Shown piece after piece: positions 3,390-6,267 of a DNA stretch of 6,267 nucleotides. The translations under genes and the position numbers were made by a program. This stretch comes from Actinomycetota bacterium. Lineage in GTDB: Bacteria > Actinomycetota > Actinomycetes > S36-B12 > UBA10799. Each line of letters begins with the position of its first letter. Positions within the stretch are counted from its first letter, which is position 1. The notes under the pieces are model-generated. The model worked only from the letters and a program-made list of their open reading frames with translations. It did not search any database and had not been told where the DNA came from. The stretch lies in NCBI GenBank assembly GCA_030837445.1, contig JAUPKM010000359.1, positions 1-6,267 on the forward strand. Reading direction: 5' to 3'.

Positions 3390-6267
3390 ATGAACGAACC
3401 AGGTGCCAACGGCGCCGACCAAATCGACCCGCTGGCCGGGATGTCCGCACCTGCCCGCAGTTGGTTCCAACGCGCCTTCGCGGGGCCGACACCGGCCCAG
3501 GTTGGCGCCTGGGCCGCTATCGCCTCGGGTGAATCGGCGCTGGTAGTAGCACCCACAGGCTCGGGCAAGACTCTCGCGGCCTTCTTCTCCGCGCTCGACC
3601 GACTGAGCCGCGACCCGCCGCCGAGCGAGAAGCTCAGTCGGTGCCGCGTGCTGTACATCTCACCGATGAAGGCCCTCGCTGTCGACGTCGAGCGCAACCT
3701 TCGGTCGCCGCTGGTGGGAATCCGACAAGAGGCCACTCGACTGGGCCTGCCCACACCCGACGTCACAGTCGGGGTTCGCACCGGCGACACCACCCCGCAG
3801 GACCGCCGCCGGATGGCCACACGGCCGCCAGACATCCTGATCACCACGCCTGAGTCGCTGTTCCTGCTGCTCACCTCCGCGGCCAGAGAGACCCTGCGCA
3901 GTGTCGACACGGTGATCGTGGATGAGGTGCACGCCGTGGCCGGAACCAAGCGGGGTGCGCATCTGGCTCTCTCACTGGAACGGCTCGACGCTCTGCTGGA
4001 CGCCCCTGCCCGACGGATTGGCTTGAGCGCGACAGTCCGACCCACCGCTGAGGTCGCCAGATTCCTGGGCGGCGGCCAGCCGGTTCGGGTGGTCGAGACA
4101 CCTGTGGACAAGGAGATCCAGGTGACAGTCGAGGTGCCGGTCGAGGACATGACCGCGCCCGGTGGTTCAGTCGAGTCGTCTGCTGGCGATGGTGATGCTG
4201 TGGCCCGAAGTTCCATCTGGCCCCACGTGGAGGAACGCATCGTTGACCTCGTCACTACGCACAAGGCAACCCTGGTCTTCGCGAATTCGCGAAGGCTGGC
4301 TGAACGTCTGACCGGTCGTCTGAACGAGATCGCCTCGGAACGGTGCGACGACGATTCCGGGGAGGCGGTAATCGCGCGCGCACACCACGGCTCAGTGAGC
4401 AAGGAGCAACGAGCGCTCATCGAGGAGGAATTGAAGGCGGGCCGACTACCCGCGGTCGTCGCGACCAGCAGTCTCGAATTGGGAATCGACATGGGTGCGG
4501 TGGATTTGGTGATCCAGGTGGAGTCGCCGCCGTCAGTTGCATCCGGGTTGCAGCGGATTGGCCGCGCTGGCCATCAGGTGGGCGCCGTGAGCCACGGCAC
4601 GATCTTCCCCAAGTTCCGGGGTGACCTGCTTCAGACGGCAGTCGTGAGCACGATGATGGGCGACCGGCGGATAGAGGCCACGAAAGTGCCGGAGAATCCG
4701 CTGGACGTGCTGGCGCAGCAGATCGTGGCAATGGTCGCGATGGACGACTGGATCCTTACCGACCTGCTCACCCTCGTCCGCCGGGCGGCCCCTTTCGCCA
4801 GCCTGCCTGAAAGTGCCTTTGATGCGGTGTTGGACATGTTGGCTGGCCGCTACCCCTCCGACGAGTTCGCCGAACTTCGTCCCAGGTTGGTCTGGAACAG
4901 GGAGTCCGGCTTGCTGACGGGCCGACCCGGAGCCCAACGGTTGGCCGTCACCTCGGGCGGCACCATCCCCGACCGGGGCCTGTTCGGTGTCTTCCTGGTG
5001 GGGGCAAACAGTTCGCGGGTCGGCGAACTGGACGAGGAGATGGTCTACGAATCAAGGATCGGCGACGTCTTCGCGCTTGGCGCCAGCAGTTGGCGAATCG
5101 AGGACATCAGCCACGACCGCGTACTGGTGTCACCCGCGCCCGGTCAACCAGGCCGGGTGCCGTTCTGGCACGGTGACGCGCTGGGCCGTTCCGCGGAGTT
5201 GGGCCGAGAAGTCGGCCGTTACGTTCGCGAGGTAGGAACCCGAACAGCGAGCGATTCGCTGACAGAGTTGGCGGCCGCCGGCCTTGACGAACGGGCCGCC
5301 GACAATCTGCTGTCGTACCTGACCGAACAACGGGTGGCGACCGGTCGAGTGCCCGACGACCACACCTTGGTACTCGAACGCTTCCGTGACGAGTTGGGTG
5401 ACTGGCAAGTGGTCCTGCACTCCCCCTTCGGCGCACGGGTGCACGCACCTTGGGCCCTCGCCATCGCAGCACGACTGGACCAGACACATGGCCAGGACGT
5501 CTCGGTATTCCACGCGGACGACGGCATCGTCCTGCGACTTCCAGACACCGACGACGATGCCAACTGGCAAAGCGTGACGGAAGCAATCCTGATCGACCCT
5601 GAGGAAATTCGGGCGATCGTGACCACAGAGGTTGGTGGCAGCGCTCTGTTCGCAGCCAGGTTTCGGGAATGCGCCGCCCGCGCTCTACTCCTGCCCAAGC
5701 GGGACCCTGGACGCCGAGCCCCGCTCTGGCAACAGCGACAGCGGAGTTCCCAACTGCTCTCGGTCGCCGCCCGCTACCCAACCTTCCCGATCGTCCTGGA
5801 AGCAGTGCGGGAGTGCCTCCAGGACGTGTTTGACCTGCCGGCGCTCACGGCAGTGCTCACCGACCTCAGCGCCGGTCGAATCCGCCTGCACGAGGTCGAA
5901 ACTGACCGGCCCAGCCCCTTTTCGACATCGCTGCTGTTCGGATACGTCGCCGCCTACCTCTACGAGGGTGACTCCCCGCTGGCGGAGCGGCGCGCGCAGG
6001 CGTTGACCCTGGATCCGGGCCTGCTCGCGGAACTTCTGGGCGAGGTCGAGCTCCGCGACCTACTCTCCGCCGAGGCCATCTCAGCCGTTGAGGCGGAACT
6101 TGGATGGCTGACGCCGGAGCGAGCACTTCGCGGTCCGGAGGACCTGGCCGACGCCCTGCGGGTGTTGGGGCCGCTGACGCGCGCCGACATCGCAGAGCGA
6201 GCGGGCACCAACGCCTGGATTGACGCTCTACAGTCCTCCAAGCGGGTGATAGAGGTCACGCTCACAG
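3390..6267 (+). CDS. lhr: Lhr, large SF2 ATP-dependent helicase/translocase, N-terminal 959 codons (cut by window edge)
   Basis: Lhr-family enzymes are ATP-dependent 3'-to-5' single-strand DNA translocases that unwind duplexes, preferring RNA:DNA hybrids, and serve in genome maintenance; full length is about 1,500 residues. Visible helicase motifs are I APTGSGKT (54-61, Lys60), Ia YISPMKAL (89-96), TTPESL (152-157) and II DEVH (178-181). Then come III SAT (213-215), IV LVFANSRR (295-302), V VATSSLELGID (357-367) and VI QRIGRAGH (388-395). A winged-helix region and the Lhr-specific DEAD/H-associated domain follow, with GGTIPDRG (523-530) and ALGASSWRIED containing Trp568, the likely counterpart of a DNA-contacting Trp in the mycobacterial enzyme. 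The frame stays open to the window end; the C-terminal domain is missing. The ATG at 3390 is preferred over an in-frame ATG at 3381, which would overlap the -10 box. Gene order lhr-DUF3046-recA is usual for actinobacteria. Confidence 0.95.
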   Translation, partial: MNEPGANGADQIDPLAGMSAPARSWFQRAFAGPTPAQVGAWAAIASGESALVVAPTGSGKTLAAFFSALDRLSRDPPPSEKLSRCRVLYISPMKALAVDVERNLRSPLVGIRQEATRLGLPTPDVTVGVRTGDTTPQDRRRMATRPPDILITTPESLFLLLTSAARETLRSVDTVIVDEVHAVAGTKRGAHLALSLERLDALLDAPARRIGLSATVRPTAEVARFLGGGQPVRVVETPVDKEIQVTVEVPVEDMTAPGGSVESSAGDGDAVARSSIWPHVEERIVDLVTTHKATLVFANSRRLAERLTGRLNEIASERCDDDSGEAVIARAHHGSVSKEQRALIEEELKAGRLPAVVATSSLELGIDMGAVDLVIQVESPPSVASGLQRIGRAGHQVGAVSHGTIFPKFRGDLLQTAVVSTMMGDRRIEATKVPENPLDVLAQQIVAMVAMDDWILTDLLTLVRRAAPFASLPESAFDAVLDMLAGRYPSDEFAELRPRLVWNRESGLLTGRPGAQRLAVTSGGTIPDRGLFGVFLVGANSSRVGELDEEMVYESRIGDVFALGASSWRIEDISHDRVLVSPAPGQPGRVPFWHGDALGRSAELGREVGRYVREVGTRTASDSLTELAAAGLDERAADNLLSYLTEQRVATGRVPDDHTLVLERFRDELGDWQVVLHSPFGARVHAPWALAIAARLDQTHGQDVSVFHADDGIVLRLPDTDDDANWQSVTEAILIDPEEIRAIVTTEVGGSALFAARFRECAARALLLPKRDPGRRAPLWQQRQRSSQLLSVAARYPTFPIVLEAVRECLQDVFDLPALTAVLTDLSAGRIRLHEVETDRPSPFSTSLLFGYVAAYLYEGDSPLAERRAQALTLDPGLLAELLGEVELRDLLSAEAISAVEAELGWLTPERALRGPEDLADALRVLGPLTRADIAERAGTNAWIDALQSSKRVIEVTLT

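Noticed and set aside
3335..4492. 385-codon open frame on the minus strand
   Set aside because: Antisense to lhr, with a Ser/Arg/Thr-rich low-complexity translation typical of shadow frames. It overlaps all the lhr ATPase motifs.
5107..5781. 224-codon open frame on the minus strand
   Set aside because: Arg/Pro/Gly-rich shadow of the lhr coding frame with no motif.

Overview
The window looks like chromosomal DNA from a high-GC actinobacterium. G and C dominate third codon positions. The gene set matches the actinobacterial recA neighbourhood: lhr, a DUF3046 protein, recA, recX, then miaB. Promoter elements are of mycobacterial/streptomycete type: TANNNT -10 boxes lying 6-7 nt from start codons, a CGAAC-N4-GTTCG LexA box, and a RecA-NDp/PafBC motif. 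RecA carries no intein. I cannot place the genus; an uncultured actinomycete is plausible.

Layout. Positions 1-341 (minus) hold the N-terminal 113 codons of miaB, cut by the window edge. A 66-bp divergent intergenic region separates it from a plus-strand gene (408-1160) for a class III extradiol dioxygenase-like protein. That gene converges on recX (1208-1786, minus), with a GC-rich hairpin between the two stop codons. recX follows recA (1811-2899, minus) after 24 bp and is probably in the same operon. A 168-bp region upstream of recA carries two stacked DNA-damage promoters. Next come a 64-codon DUF3046 gene (3068-3262, minus), a 127-bp divergent control region, and the first 959 codons of lhr (3390 to the window end, plus).

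How it fits together. RecA is the recombinase and SOS co-protease, RecX limits RecA filaments, and Lhr is an SF2 translocase/helicase tied to the mycobacterial DNA-damage response. recA shows a LexA box inside a sigma-A-like promoter (P1) and, closer to the gene, a 14/15 match to the LexA-independent PafBC promoter motif (P2). A similar but weaker PafBC-like motif ends 7 nt before the chosen lhr ATG. The divergent recA and lhr units may therefore share damage control. Nothing in the window is a clearly new system. The most interesting content is regulatory: the stacked recA promoters, the PafBC-like site at lhr, a third LexA half-site, an mRNA fold that would enclose the recX start codon, and apparently leaderless genes. 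There is no gene-free stretch above 300 bp, and I saw no RNA gene, CRISPR array, insertion sequence or other mobile element.
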